From Opitutia bacterium UBA7350 (lineage in GTDB: Bacteria; Verrucomicrobiota; Verrucomicrobiia; Opitutales; Coraliomargaritaceae), in NCBI GenBank assembly GCA_949524905.1, contig CATINC010000014.1:1-44994 (forward strand): a DNA stretch of 44,994 nt. Direction: 5' to 3'. Positions 26,494 to 37,424 of the stretch are shown piece after piece. The translations under genes and the position numbers were made by a program. Numbering within the stretch: position 1 is the first letter of the stretch; every line of letters begins with the position of its first letter. The notes beneath the pieces were generated by a model. The model worked only from the letters and a program-made list of their open reading frames with translations. It was not told the origin of the DNA and did not search any database.

Positions 26494-27630
26494 TTAGCGT
26501 TCCAGCAAGCGCAGGAATTCTTCGTTAGACTTAGTGGAGCCGATGCGGTCGATCATGGCTTCAGCGGCGTCTTCAATTTTTTGTCCTGAGAGGGCTCGGC
26601 GTAGAAATTGTGCGGCTTCCAGGCGTTTTCCGGAGAGGAGGAGTTCTTCGCGGCGGGTGCCGGAGGCATTGAGGTTGACGGCAGGCCAAAGGCGAAGCTC
26701 AGCGGCTTTGCGGTCGAGTACCATTTCCATGTTACCGGTGCCTTTAAATTCTTGGAAGATAAGATCATCCATTTTACTGCCGGTTTCTACGAGAGCCGTT
26801 GCCACAATGGTGAGACTGCCGCCTTCTTCGCAATTGCGTGCTGCGGAGAAGAGTTGACGTGGTTTTTCAAGGGCGCGCACGTCCAGGCCACCGGTCATAG
26901 TGCGACCGCCTTTTCCGGAAGCAGCGTTGTAGGCGCGGGCGAGTCGGGTGATGGAATCAAGGAGGAAAACGACGTCTTTTCCTGCTTCTACAAGTCGCTT
27001 AGCGCGCTCGATCGCGAGTTCAGCCATGCGTAGGTGATTGGGAAGATCTTCGTCGTTTGAGGAGGCGTAGATTTCTGCCTTAACACTGCGATTGAAATCG
27101 GTGACTTCCTCTGGGCGTTCATCAACCAGGAGGACGATGAGATGACAATCCGCGTGGTTTTCAACAACACCATGAGCGATATCATGTAGGAGTGTCGTTT
27201 TGCCAGTCCGAGGCGGGGCAACAATGAGACCGCGCGTGCCTTTGCCAATGGGGCAAAAGAGATCCATGATACGAGTGGTCAGGCGGGCGTCATCGGCTTC
27301 AAGTAGAATGTGTTCGCTTGGAGCAATAGAGGTCATTTGCTGGAATGAGAAACGGCCTTTGCGTTCATCCAGATTAAAGCCATCTACTGTTTCGATAAAG
27401 CGAACCTTTGGGTTTGGAAATTTGGCATTATGCAAGGCCTTAGCAACGATGATATTACCGCTTTTAAGTTTAAAGCGCTTAATGAGCTCGCGAGGGACAA
27501 AGGGATCGTTCGGGGTAGTTTTACCGTTGCGAGCAGGATCGAGCAGTTGGCCGGTCTTATTGGGCAGTATTTCTAGGAGGCCGCTAACGGTGATCTCATT
27601 TTCGGTAGCAGTATTTTCTGACGGAGTCAT
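26494..27630 (-). CDS. rho: Transcription termination factor Rho
   Basis: A 378-residue hexameric RNA helicase that terminates transcription. The N-terminus (ENEITVSGLLEILPNKTGQLLDP) enters almost directly into the cold-shock-like RNA-binding domain, so the helical Rho_N domain of E. coli Rho (419 residues) is missing. Walker A is APPRTGKTTL (from residue 138). DERPEEVTDF (170-179) and LLDSITRLARAYN are Walker B and surrounding motifs. The Q/R-loop regions GKGGRTMTGGLD and IVATALVETGSKMDD are intact. It has its own predicted promoter with a leader of about 150 bases, room for the autoregulation typical of rho. Confidence 0.96.
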   Translation of the reverse strand: MTPSENTATENEITVSGLLEILPNKTGQLLDPARNGKTTPNDPFVPRELIKRFKLKSGNIIVAKALHNAKFPNPKVRFIETVDGFNLDERKGRFSFQQMTSIAPSEHILLEADDARLTTRIMDLFCPIGKGTRGLIVAPPRTGKTTLLHDIAHGVVENHADCHLIVLLVDERPEEVTDFNRSVKAEIYASSNDEDLPNHLRMAELAIERAKRLVEAGKDVVFLLDSITRLARAYNAASGKGGRTMTGGLDVRALEKPRQLFSAARNCEEGGSLTIVATALVETGSKMDDLIFQEFKGTGNMEMVLDRKAAELRLWPAVNLNASGTRREELLLSGKRLEAAQFLRRALSGQKIEDAAEAMIDRIGSTKSNEEFLRLLER

Positions 27631-27792
27631 TTGATGTAAAAGAGTTGGTGTCGCGACAAGGGTATAGCAAGTGGGCGCTATCCATGCTGTGCGCTGAATT
27701 TTAATCAGTCGCTTGGTGTAAGAGTCTCAACGACGATACAAAGTGCGCCGCTATCCGTTAGATAGGAGTAGAAACTCGATTGAAACTACATT

Positions 27793-27821
27793 ATTGGAGC
27801 GTGAATAAAGTAGCTTGTCAA
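27793..27821 (-). promoter_or_regulatory. Predicted rho promoter
   Basis: On the minus strand, TTGACA (27816-27821), a 17-base spacer and TCCAAT (27793-27798) give a perfect -35 and a 4/6 -10. It lies between the anti-sigma stop and rho and implies a 5' leader of roughly 150 bases. Confidence 0.4.
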
Positions 27822-27864
27822 CGCTTCAGTCGGGCGCGAACGAGGGCAATCTATATGGCTCGCT

Positions 27865-28113
27865 TTATTCCCGCAGTAAGTCTTTTAAGGCTTCTTTTTG
27901 GGTGGGGCCTAACTTGGGTTGTTCCAAGATGCCCTGAGACACGTGCTTTTTGTAGCAACTACACATATCCTGGCTTTCGATCACTTGCTGGTTAAATTTA
28001 CCGCAAAAGATGCAAAGGCGTACGTGAAGTTTGAGGCAGACGCGACGAAACAACGACATTTTTGCTAAGTCATCTTTGTGGAGCGCTTTGGAAACTTGTT
28101 TGCAGGTGAACAT
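27865..28113 (-). CDS. Zinc-binding anti-sigma factor (ZAS-like)
   Basis: An 82-residue soluble protein. It begins MFTCKQVSKAL and contains KLHVRLCIFCGKFNQQV, giving the H-x3-C-x2-C zinc motif of anti-sigma factors, with an upstream Cys in the first helix. It follows the ECF sigma gene closely, which is the usual position for the cognate anti-sigma factor. I start at the ATG 28113. A GTG at 28125 would add four residues and reduce the gap to six bases. There is no transmembrane segment, so the trigger is more likely cytoplasmic or redox-based. The last 25 residues are a charged tail. Confidence 0.75.
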   Translation of the reverse strand: MFTCKQVSKALHKDDLAKMSLFRRVCLKLHVRLCIFCGKFNQQVIESQDMCSCYKKHVSQGILEQPKLGPTQKEALKDLLRE

Positions 28114-28131
28114 ATTGGATGGCACGATTGA

Positions 28132-28725
28132 CTAATCAGATTCCTTCCATCGGGATTCCAGCGTAACTTTGAGTTGTTGCCGGGCGCGATGTAAGAGAAC
28201 CCATAAATAATTCGGGGTAACATCCAAAACCTTACAAACTTCATCCGTTGTTTGATCTTCCAAGACTCGAAGAACAAATGCCTGCCTAGCAGGTTCCTTT
28301 ACTTCATCAATACAGGTTTGGAAAACCTTCCAGAATTCACCGTTATCGTAATATTTGCGGGGGTTGAATTGCCAGGGATCTGGGTTGGTCGTGGCGATGC
28401 CGCTATATTTGAACCAAAAGCTCTCCAAGAGTGCTTCATCTTCTGCCTCGATATCAACTTTGTTTTCTTTGATAGAGCGGCGGATCTGGTCGACAATTTT
28501 ATTGCGCATGATGCCACGCAACCAGAATTTGATGTCGCGACTACCATCGAAACGATTGAGTGCTTTAATGCCGGCAAGGAGGGTGTCTTGCACGCAATCC
28601 TGTGCACTCTCAGGGTTGCGTAGGCGAGACATCGCAAAGCCGTAGAGATAGTCACCGTATTTATCCACCCATTGGTCGGGCGGAGTGACGGGTACTTTTG
28701 TTGCGGGTGTTTCCTTTTTGGGCAT
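28132..28725 (-). CDS. ECF-type RNA polymerase sigma factor
   Basis: A 197-residue group 4 sigma factor. Region 2 reads YGDYLYGFAMSRLRNPESAQDCVQDTLLAGIKALNRF followed by FWLRGIMRNKIVDQIRR. Region 4 reads ARQAFVLRVLEDQTTDEVCKVLDVTPNYLWVLLHRARQQL, with its HTH. The linker of about 60 residues is longer than usual and rich in W/F/Y and P. It starts 13 bases after gyrA and is followed at once by the anti-sigma gene, so all four genes gyrB-gyrA-sigma-anti-sigma lie head to tail. Its promoter target is unknown. Confidence 0.9.
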   Translation of the reverse strand: MPKKETPATKVPVTPPDQWVDKYGDYLYGFAMSRLRNPESAQDCVQDTLLAGIKALNRFDGSRDIKFWLRGIMRNKIVDQIRRSIKENKVDIEAEDEALLESFWFKYSGIATTNPDPWQFNPRKYYDNGEFWKVFQTCIDEVKEPARQAFVLRVLEDQTTDEVCKVLDVTPNYLWVLLHRARQQLKVTLESRWKESD

Positions 28726-28738
28726 TTAGAGTGGAGCG

Positions 28739-31243
28739 CTAGGATTCTTCAGTGGTCGTTTCTTCGACTGCTTCGCTGTTTGCTTCTGAGTCTTCAATAC
28801 TGTCGTCCTTCTCACTGGCAATCACCTTGGAGATACCGATGAGCTTGTCTTCATCTCCCAAATTTACGAGTTTGACACCGGAGGCGGCGCGTCCAGTGAT
28901 TCGGACATCTTTGATGGGGGAACGGACAGCCTGACCCTTTAAGGTAAACATCATAATTTCATCTTCATCGGTGACGGAGAGTGCACCTGCAACTTCTTCT
29001 GTCTTCATAGCAATTATGCCTGAGCCCCCTCGCGATTGCTTTCGGTAATCATCGAAGGCGGTGCGTTTTCCGAGTCCATTTGTTCCAGCCAGCAAGAGTT
29101 TGGCCTCTGAATTAACGATTTCTATGGCGACAACGGCGTCGTCCTTAGATTTTAACTTGATGCCACGTACACCACGAGTGGCACGTCCCTGATCCCGAAG
29201 GTCGCCCTCTGAGAATCGAATCGATTGAGCCTGCTGTGTTACTAGGAGGATGTCGTCCTCACCCATGGTTAGGCGAGCGCCAATAAGAGCATCGCCTTCG
29301 TCGATTTTGATGCCTATGATACCACCTCTCCTAAAATTGCGGAAATCGGAAAGGAGGGTCTTTTTGGTGACGCCATTACGAGTTGCTAAAACAATGCGAT
29401 GGTCGGATTCATCAAAATCCTTTACGCAGATCATGGCAGCAATCTTTTCACCTTCTTGAAGCTCCAGAACATTAGCGATGGCGCGACCTTTGGCAGTACG
29501 GGAGCCTTCAGGGATGTGGTAGACTTTTTCTACGTAGACGCGACCACTGTTCATGAAGCACATTAGGTAATCATGCGTCGAGGCGGTGAAAAGGTGCTCC
29601 ACAAAGTCGTCTTCGTATTGCCCGGAACCGATCACACCTTTGCCACCGCGCTTTTGAGAGCGGTAGGCGTCGAGGTTTGTGCGTTTAATGAAGTTGTTGT
29701 GAGTAACGGTGATCATGCAGCCCTCGTTGGGGACTAGATCTTCCATGGAAAGGTCGCCATCAATGGCCAAGAGTTGAGAACGCCGAGGGTTGCCGTATTT
29801 CTCCTTCATTTCTCCAAGCTCGGTTTTAATGACGCCTAGGAGTTCCTGTTCGTTTTCAAGGATACTGCGAAGACCCTCAATTTTTTCCATAAGTTGGCGG
29901 TATTCATCTTCAATTTTGTCTCGTTCAAGTCCGGTTAGCTGGTAGAGGCGCAATTCGAGAATGGCATTGGTTTGAACCTCGCTGAGGGGGTATTTACCCA
30001 TGAGGGCGACTTTAGCCTCATCGCGATTCTTAGAGGCGCGGATGAGTTTGACAAATTCGTCCAGGTTATCGAGTGCGATTTTGTATCCTTCTAAGGTGTG
30101 TGCACGGGCTTCGGCTTTGCGAAGACGGAACTGGGTGCGGCGGTAGATGACTTCCCGGCGGTGGTCGACATAGCATATCAGCATCTCCTTGATGTTCATT
30201 TGCTTGGGTCGACGATTATCCAGGGCGAGTAGGATGACGCCAAAGGAGCTTTCTAGAGGGGTGGATTTGTAAAGTTGATTGATGATGACGCGCGGGATAG
30301 CGGCACGTTTTAACTCAATCACGATGCGGGTTTCTTCAGTGGACTCATCGCGTAAATCCGAGATACCCTCGATTTCCTTGGTTTGGATCAGTTCAGCGAT
30401 CCGCATTACGAGCGAGGCTCGATTGACGTTGTAGGGGATCGCGGAAATAACGATCTCTTCTTTGCCGCCACTTTCAACTACTTCGGCGATACCGCGAGTT
30501 CGCACAATGCCACGTCCAGTTTTGAGGTAGCTCTCGATGCCGGATTTTCCGTGTATGAATCCTCCACCCGGGAAATCAGGTCCCGGTATATATTGCATGA
30601 GCGCTTCGAGTTCTATTTTAGGATCATCGATGATTGCACAGGTAGCATCGATAATCTCATTCAGATTGTGGGGTGGAATATTAGTGGTCATACCCACAGC
30701 AATACCGGTAGAGCCGTTCATCAAGAGATTCGGTAGGGCGGACGGTAGCACGGAGGGTTCAGTGGTGCTCTCTTTGTAATTTGGAATAAAGTTGACGGTA
30801 TCTTCGTCAATATCGCGAAGAATATCCTCTGCAATAGCTTCAAGTTTACACTCGGTATAACGATAGGCCGCGGGGGAATCACCATCGATTGAACCGAAGT
30901 TGCCTTGCGGAATAATGAGGGGAGAGCGCATGACCCAATTTTGAGCAAGACGCACAAGCGTGTCGTAAACCGAGGAGTCGCCGTGTGGGTGATAATTTTT
31001 GAGGACTTCTCCGACGACACCAGCGCATTTATCAAAGGGCCGGTTGTGTAAGAGGCCTTCACGGAGCATGGCATACAGGATGCGACGTTGAACAGGCTTG
31101 AGCCCATCGCGGGCGTCGGGCAGGGCACGGCTCACAATGACAGACATTGAATAATCAATGTATGCGGTCTGCATAATCTCCGTAATGGAGGTTACTTCAG
31201 CGCGATCATTTGCAGCAGCGGGTTCGTTGGGTGGGTTTTCCAT
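28739..31243 (-). CDS. gyrA: DNA gyrase subunit A
   Basis: An 834-residue breakage-reunion subunit. The catalytic tyrosine is Y129 in PAAYRYTE. The quinolone region HPHGDSSVYD keeps Ser at 90 and 91 and Asp at 94, the drug-sensitive state. The six-bladed C-terminal DNA-wrapping domain includes the GyrA box QKRGGKG, which separates gyrase from topoisomerase IV. The end is Glu/Ser-rich and acidic. It follows gyrB with a 38-base gap and precedes the ECF sigma gene by 13 bases. Confidence 0.97.
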   Translation of the reverse strand: MENPPNEPAAANDRAEVTSITEIMQTAYIDYSMSVIVSRALPDARDGLKPVQRRILYAMLREGLLHNRPFDKCAGVVGEVLKNYHPHGDSSVYDTLVRLAQNWVMRSPLIIPQGNFGSIDGDSPAAYRYTECKLEAIAEDILRDIDEDTVNFIPNYKESTTEPSVLPSALPNLLMNGSTGIAVGMTTNIPPHNLNEIIDATCAIIDDPKIELEALMQYIPGPDFPGGGFIHGKSGIESYLKTGRGIVRTRGIAEVVESGGKEEIVISAIPYNVNRASLVMRIAELIQTKEIEGISDLRDESTEETRIVIELKRAAIPRVIINQLYKSTPLESSFGVILLALDNRRPKQMNIKEMLICYVDHRREVIYRRTQFRLRKAEARAHTLEGYKIALDNLDEFVKLIRASKNRDEAKVALMGKYPLSEVQTNAILELRLYQLTGLERDKIEDEYRQLMEKIEGLRSILENEQELLGVIKTELGEMKEKYGNPRRSQLLAIDGDLSMEDLVPNEGCMITVTHNNFIKRTNLDAYRSQKRGGKGVIGSGQYEDDFVEHLFTASTHDYLMCFMNSGRVYVEKVYHIPEGSRTAKGRAIANVLELQEGEKIAAMICVKDFDESDHRIVLATRNGVTKKTLLSDFRNFRRGGIIGIKIDEGDALIGARLTMGEDDILLVTQQAQSIRFSEGDLRDQGRATRGVRGIKLKSKDDAVVAIEIVNSEAKLLLAGTNGLGKRTAFDDYRKQSRGGSGIIAMKTEEVAGALSVTDEDEIMMFTLKGQAVRSPIKDVRITGRAASGVKLVNLGDEDKLIGISKVIASEKDDSIEDSEANSEAVEETTTEES

Positions 31244-31281
31244 TTAATTAAAAGCGTTGGTTCGTGAGATGCGTGTTTCGT

Positions 31282-33834
<2,553 letters not shown>

Positions 33835-33959
33835 CTAAGGATGCTTTTGCAGTGTTACGACTAAAAAGTGCCGTCTGGGAACATTTTTTATTTTTATTTT
33901 ATCTAACTGATAAACAAGGGTTTAGGGTTAAAAAAGGCGTCAAAATCGAGTCTTTGAAA

Positions 33960-33975
33960 AATAAGTTTACTTATT
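33960..33975. promoter_or_regulatory. Palindrome upstream of the Rrf2 gene, possible autoregulatory operator
   Basis: AATAAG (33960-33965) and CTTATT (33970-33975) form a perfect inverted repeat around TTTA, ending 26 bases before the Rrf2 start. Rrf2 proteins bind such AT-rich dyads and commonly repress themselves. It could equally act on gyrB, whose start is 138 bases away. Confidence 0.35.
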
Positions 33976-34001
33976 GAGTCAGAATAGTAGGTTTTGAAGC
34001 A

Positions 34002-34415
34002 GTGAAAGTCTCAAATAAACTGGAATATGCTTGCCGGGTAATGTCACAATTAGGGCGTACTTATGGTCAAGGATTGATGGTGCACGTGGAGACTTTGGCG
34101 GAGGCCGAGGACGTACCCGCTAATTATTTAGTACAAATTTTAAATGAACTGCGAATCTCGGGCTTGATTGTGAGTAAGCGCGGTAAGCAGGGAGGCTATG
34201 CCTTGTCACGAGCACCTAAAAGGATACTGCTGAGCGAGATCGTGCAGGCTTTGGATCCAGAATTATTAGAATCAAATTGCGCGTACAGCGGTCATTCCGG
34301 TGAACGGGTAAGTAAAATTTGGTCGCTCATTGGTGCTGATTTATGCAAGCAGCTAGAAAGCTACACCCTGGAGGCGTTTATTGTGAACGATCAGGGTGAA
34401 ATGTACTACATTTAG
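34002..34415 (+). CDS. Rrf2-family transcriptional regulator
   Basis: A 137-residue winged-helix protein. MKVSNKLEYACRVMSQLGRTYG and NYLVQILNELRISGLIVSKRGKQGGYALSR are the Rrf2 hallmark helices and wing. The cysteine loop of IscR-type members is not kept: only one Cys (ESNCAYSG) falls in that region, so a 2Fe-2S cluster of the usual three-Cys type is unlikely. Similar cysteine-poor members include CymR-like regulators of sulfur metabolism, but no such target is adjacent apart from an SLC13/sulfate-like permease that converges on it. The start is GTG. Confidence 0.88.
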   Translation: MKVSNKLEYACRVMSQLGRTYGQGLMVHVETLAEAEDVPANYLVQILNELRISGLIVSKRGKQGGYALSRAPKRILLSEIVQALDPELLESNCAYSGHSGERVSKIWSLIGADLCKQLESYTLEAFIVNDQGEMYYI

Positions 34416-34442
34416 ATGGGCTGACCAGGGGCAAAGGATTGC

Positions 34443-36260
34443 CTAGAATTGCCAAAATATCGGCACCAGGAGTACCGTAACTGCACAGCATATGATGTTG
34501 AGGGGCAGGCCAACCTTGGTGAAGTCTTTGAATTTATAACCACCGACGCCGTAAATGTAGGTGTTGGTTTGGTAACCAATAGGAGTTGCAAAACTAGCAG
34601 AGGCAGCGACACAGGTGCCAATCACAAATGGGCGTGGATCGACGCCGAGCGCTAGAGCGACTCCAAGGGCAATGGGCACCATGAGCGCGACAGCTGCATT
34701 GTTGGAGAGAAACTCTGTAAAGACGGAGGTCATTACGTAGATGACTAATAACATCGCCACTGTTTGGAGGTGTAGTGGTACGATGCTATTGACGAAGATT
34801 ATGAGACCCTCAGCAATGAGAAGGCTGGCTCCGGTGCTATCCATAGCAACCCCAAGCGCTAGCATGCCAAAGATAATGACTAAGATGCTCCATTCTATGG
34901 AGGCATAGGCCTCTTTGGGTTTCATGCAGCCGCTAAGAAGAATGACTGCCACTCCAAGACTGGCAGCTGCGATAATTGGGACGACATTAAAGGAAGCTAG
35001 GAGGACGACGCCAGTACAGACAAAGAGGGCTATGGGCATTTTAGCACGAACGTCTTGGGTCGGAACACGAGGTCGGTCAAGGAGGATTAATTCTTCGTTA
35101 TTGGTTAGGTTTTCGATGGCTTTATTTGGACCCATCATGAGCAGGGTGTCTCCCGGTTGCAGGCGTAGCTCGTTGAGTCGTTCACGTTGATTTTCCCCTT
35201 TGCGATGAATCGCAACCACGACCATCCGAAACCGTTGGCGGAAATTTATTTCTCCAAGAGTATTTCCGGCAATGGTGGCATTGGGTGCGACAACCGCTTC
35301 AACTATGGCACCTTCATCAGTAGCGATGGTTTCGAGGTCATCTGAAAGTTCTGCCTGCAAGGCGATGCCTTTTTCCGAGCGAGCGGCTGCGATGCCGGAG
35401 GGGTGGCAAGCCATGACTAAGCGGTCGCCTGCTTCCAGTCGGGTTTGATTTAGGTCTTCCTCGACGGCGACCCCGTGGCGCACTATTTCTAGTAAACGGA
35501 TACGGCGCGTTTTTAGGAAGCTGCACTCGGAGGCGGGTTTGCCTACCAGGTTTGAGTCGGCGCGAACAAAAGCTTCTGTGATGTATTCTTCTCTTTCCTC
35601 TTCGCTAAGAATAGAAGTGAGGTTTTCACGGCGTGGCAGGAGGCGGTTTCCGAAGAATACCAAATAAATCGTTCCAGCGACCAGAATGGGTAAACCAACC
35701 GCTGATATTTCAAACATACCAATAGCTTCGTGTCCTGCTTCCACTAAAATTCCGCTGGCTAGTAGATTGGTACTCGTGCCGAGGAGGGTGCAGGTGCCAC
35801 CAAAAATAGAGGCATAGGAAAGGGGAATGAGTAGTTTTGAGGAGGGGAGGCCCATTTCCCGCGAAAGCGTCAAGATCACGGGCATGAGCACAATTACGAC
35901 TGGAGTGTTGTTAACAAAAGCCGAGACTGCGGCAACGCCTAGAATCATGACAAAAAGGAAACGTTTGTAAGGGAGCTTTACCATACGTCGGAGGTAACTG
36001 GTAATTAGATCAATCGCGCCGGTGCGTTCCAGGGCCGCACTCACAATGAACATAGCGGCAATCGTGAGGGGTGCGGAATTACTAAAAACCGTTAGTATAT
36101 TTTGGAAATCTGGTAAATCAGAACTGCCTGACAGCATGCTGACAAAGAGCAAAACCGCAAATACGGTCAGTGAAGTGAGATCAGGTGGAATGCGCTCCCA
36201 GATAAAACTAATTATAGCGAAAGCGAGTAATCCAAAGACAAAGTAGATTTCCCAGGACAT
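34443..36260 (-). CDS. SLC13-family permease with two TrkA-C (RCK_C) domains
   Basis: A 605-residue membrane protein with the split layout of SLC13/DASS anion transporters. An N-terminal half of about six helices contains [14 protein letters not shown] and [13 protein letters not shown] cytoplasmic insert at about residues 210-400 holds two TrkA-C-like domains (for example [24 protein letters not shown] and [19 protein letters not shown], each ending in LEAGDRLVM- or LQPGDTLLM-like strands). The C-terminal half has [12 protein letters not shown] and [15 protein letters not shown]. Relatives transport sulfate, dicarboxylates or other anions with sodium or protons. The substrate here is unknown, with sulfate a reasonable guess. 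It converges on the Rrf2 gene with a 27-base gap. Confidence 0.9.
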   Translation of the reverse strand: MSWEIYFVFGLLAFAIISFIWERIPPDLTSLTVFAVLLFVSMLSGSSDLPDFQNILTVFSNSAPLTIAAMFIVSAALERTGAIDLITSYLRRMVKLPYKRFLFVMILGVAAVSAFVNNTPVVIVLMPVILTLSREMGLPSSKLLIPLSYASIFGGTCTLLGTSTNLLASGILVEAGHEAIGMFEISAVGLPILVAGTIYLVFFGNRLLPRRENLTSILSEEEREEYITEAFVRADSNLVGKPASECSFLKTRRIRLLEIVRHGVAVEEDLNQTRLEAGDRLVMACHPSGIAAARSEKGIALQAELSDDLETIATDEGAIVEAVVAPNATIAGNTLGEINFRQRFRMVVVAIHRKGENQRERLNELRLQPGDTLLMMGPNKAIENLTNNEELILLDRPRVPTQDVRAKMPIALFVCTGVVLLASFNVVPIIAAASLGVAVILLSGCMKPKEAYASIEWSILVIIFGMLALGVAMDSTGASLLIAEGLIIFVNSIVPLHLQTVAMLLVIYVMTSVFTEFLSNNAAVALMVPIALGVALALGVDPRPFVIGTCVAASASFATPIGYQTNTYIYGVGGYKFKDFTKVGLPLNIICCAVTVLLVPIFWQF

Positions 36261-36399
36261 GGAGAATATTTATTAAACAAAGGTGTAAACTGTTTATAAT
36301 GGTTGATGAAGACAAGTGTGCATTATGTGTAAAAAAAGCGTTTGCAGGCTATCAATATGAATGGCTAATGTAAATTGGTTTATAAGTACGTTTGGAAGT

Positions 36400-36870
36400 A
36401 TGAATAAGGAGGCATTTTATTATTGTTTGCTGGAGACTTTGCGCTTGGAGGCAAAGCACGCCGTGGATGCCTCCAAGGACGCCGCATCTTATGCGACCGA
36501 CGAAGAATCGCGTGCACAGTCTAAGTGGGATACACAGGGACTGGAAGCATCGTACCTCGCGGCGGGGCAGGCAGGACAGGCGATGCTATGGGCAAACGCA
36601 GTCGAGGAATTGCAGTCGGAACGAGTCACGCTTTTGCAAGCAAAGGATCAAGTATCCCTAGGAGCATTGTTGCGCTGTGCCTTTGAGGCGGGAGAGGAAT
36701 ATTATTTTTTTGCCGGAGTGGCCGGAGGTCAAGTGGTGCTGCTTGATTCAAAAGAAGTAACGGTCATTACGCCTCAATCTGAACTGGCGCATTGTTTGTT
36801 GGGATTGAAAGCAGGAGATGCTTTTACCCTGCGCAATGGTCGAGCGGGGCAGATTTTATCGGTTGAGTGA
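36400..36870 (+). CDS. GreA/GreB-like protein (transcription elongation factor family)
   Basis: A 156-residue protein. The middle has ATDEESRAQSKWDTQGLEASYLAAGQA, and the C-terminus VITPQSELAHCLLGLKAGDAFTLRNGRAG, which resembles the Gre factor C-terminal domain (TPxSPLGxALLGxxxGD). Such stand-alone GreA/GreB-family proteins with a helical N-terminus occur in proteobacteria and others; their exact role at RNA polymerase is not settled. I start at the ATG 36400 because homologous proteins begin just there; an ATG at 36361 would add 13 residues. The tip acidic residues needed for RNA cleavage are not evident. It is divergent from the SLC13 gene. Confidence 0.7.
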   Translation: MNKEAFYYCLLETLRLEAKHAVDASKDAASYATDEESRAQSKWDTQGLEASYLAAGQAGQAMLWANAVEELQSERVTLLQAKDQVSLGALLRCAFEAGEEYYFFAGVAGGQVVLLDSKEVTVITPQSELAHCLLGLKAGDAFTLRNGRAGQILSVE

Positions 36871-36876
36871 GCTCTC

Positions 36877-37362
36877 TTATTTCCAAAGATAGCTTTGGGC
36901 AGAGCCCAGAATTTTGCCGTTTGGGTCGAGTAGGGTAAACTTCCAGGCTGCCGGCGTGTGTTCTCTTTGATAGGGCCAATCGGTACCGGTTAAACCGAAG
37001 AGTAGTTGGCTGCTGTTGCCGCGTTTGGATGGAAGGGTGAGTTCAAAGCGTTGAGCCTCGGATTGCTTGGGCGTGTAAAGCTCTGCGATTAATAGTGTTC
37101 CGGAAGGGAGATCCTTTACTTTCTGATCGAGCCGAAGGGTGAAATAAAAGCCTTCACGGCTGTTTGCTTGCGTGCGCACAACCGTGCGCTTTCCATGTGC
37201 TTCTACGCCAGTAAGAAATTCATTGATCCGCTTAAAAGAGCTCTCAGGCTTATATTCCGGCTGAATTTTCTGAATTTCTGTAGCCTCAATTTTTGGTGGC
37301 GGCTTAGTGGAGCAAGCGACCCAGGCCAAGCAAAGGAGAGAGAGAAAAACGGAACGAACCAT
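36877..37362 (-). CDS. Lipoprotein, function unknown
   Basis: A 161-residue protein with a signal peptide and lipobox (LAWVAC). The first mature residue, Cys, is about residue 17 from the ATG at 37362; an ATG at 37374 would add four residues. The mature part starts with a Pro/Lys-rich linker, then a beta-rich domain of about 100 residues (VRTQANSREGFYFTLRLDQ, ending AAWKFTLLDPNGKILGSAQSYLW). This looks like an extracytoplasmic beta-sandwich with no family I can name. A TTGACA lies at 37392-37397 upstream. It converges on the GreA-like gene with a 6-base gap. Confidence 0.75.
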   Translation of the reverse strand: MVRSVFLSLLCLAWVACSTKPPPKIEATEIQKIQPEYKPESSFKRINEFLTGVEAHGKRTVVRTQANSREGFYFTLRLDQKVKDLPSGTLLIAELYTPKQSEAQRFELTLPSKRGNSSQLLFGLTGTDWPYQREHTPAAWKFTLLDPNGKILGSAQSYLWK

Positions 37363-37424
37363 AGGCAATAGCATTTTAAGCAGGGCGTATTTGTCAACGT
37401 TTGGTGGAACAGATTACCTTGGAT

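Noticed and set aside
27780-27995. Plus-strand ORF of 71 codons between rho and the anti-sigma gene
   Set aside because: Its 3' half is antisense to the anti-sigma gene, composition is Arg/Cys-rich without pattern, and the start region coincides with the predicted rho promoter.
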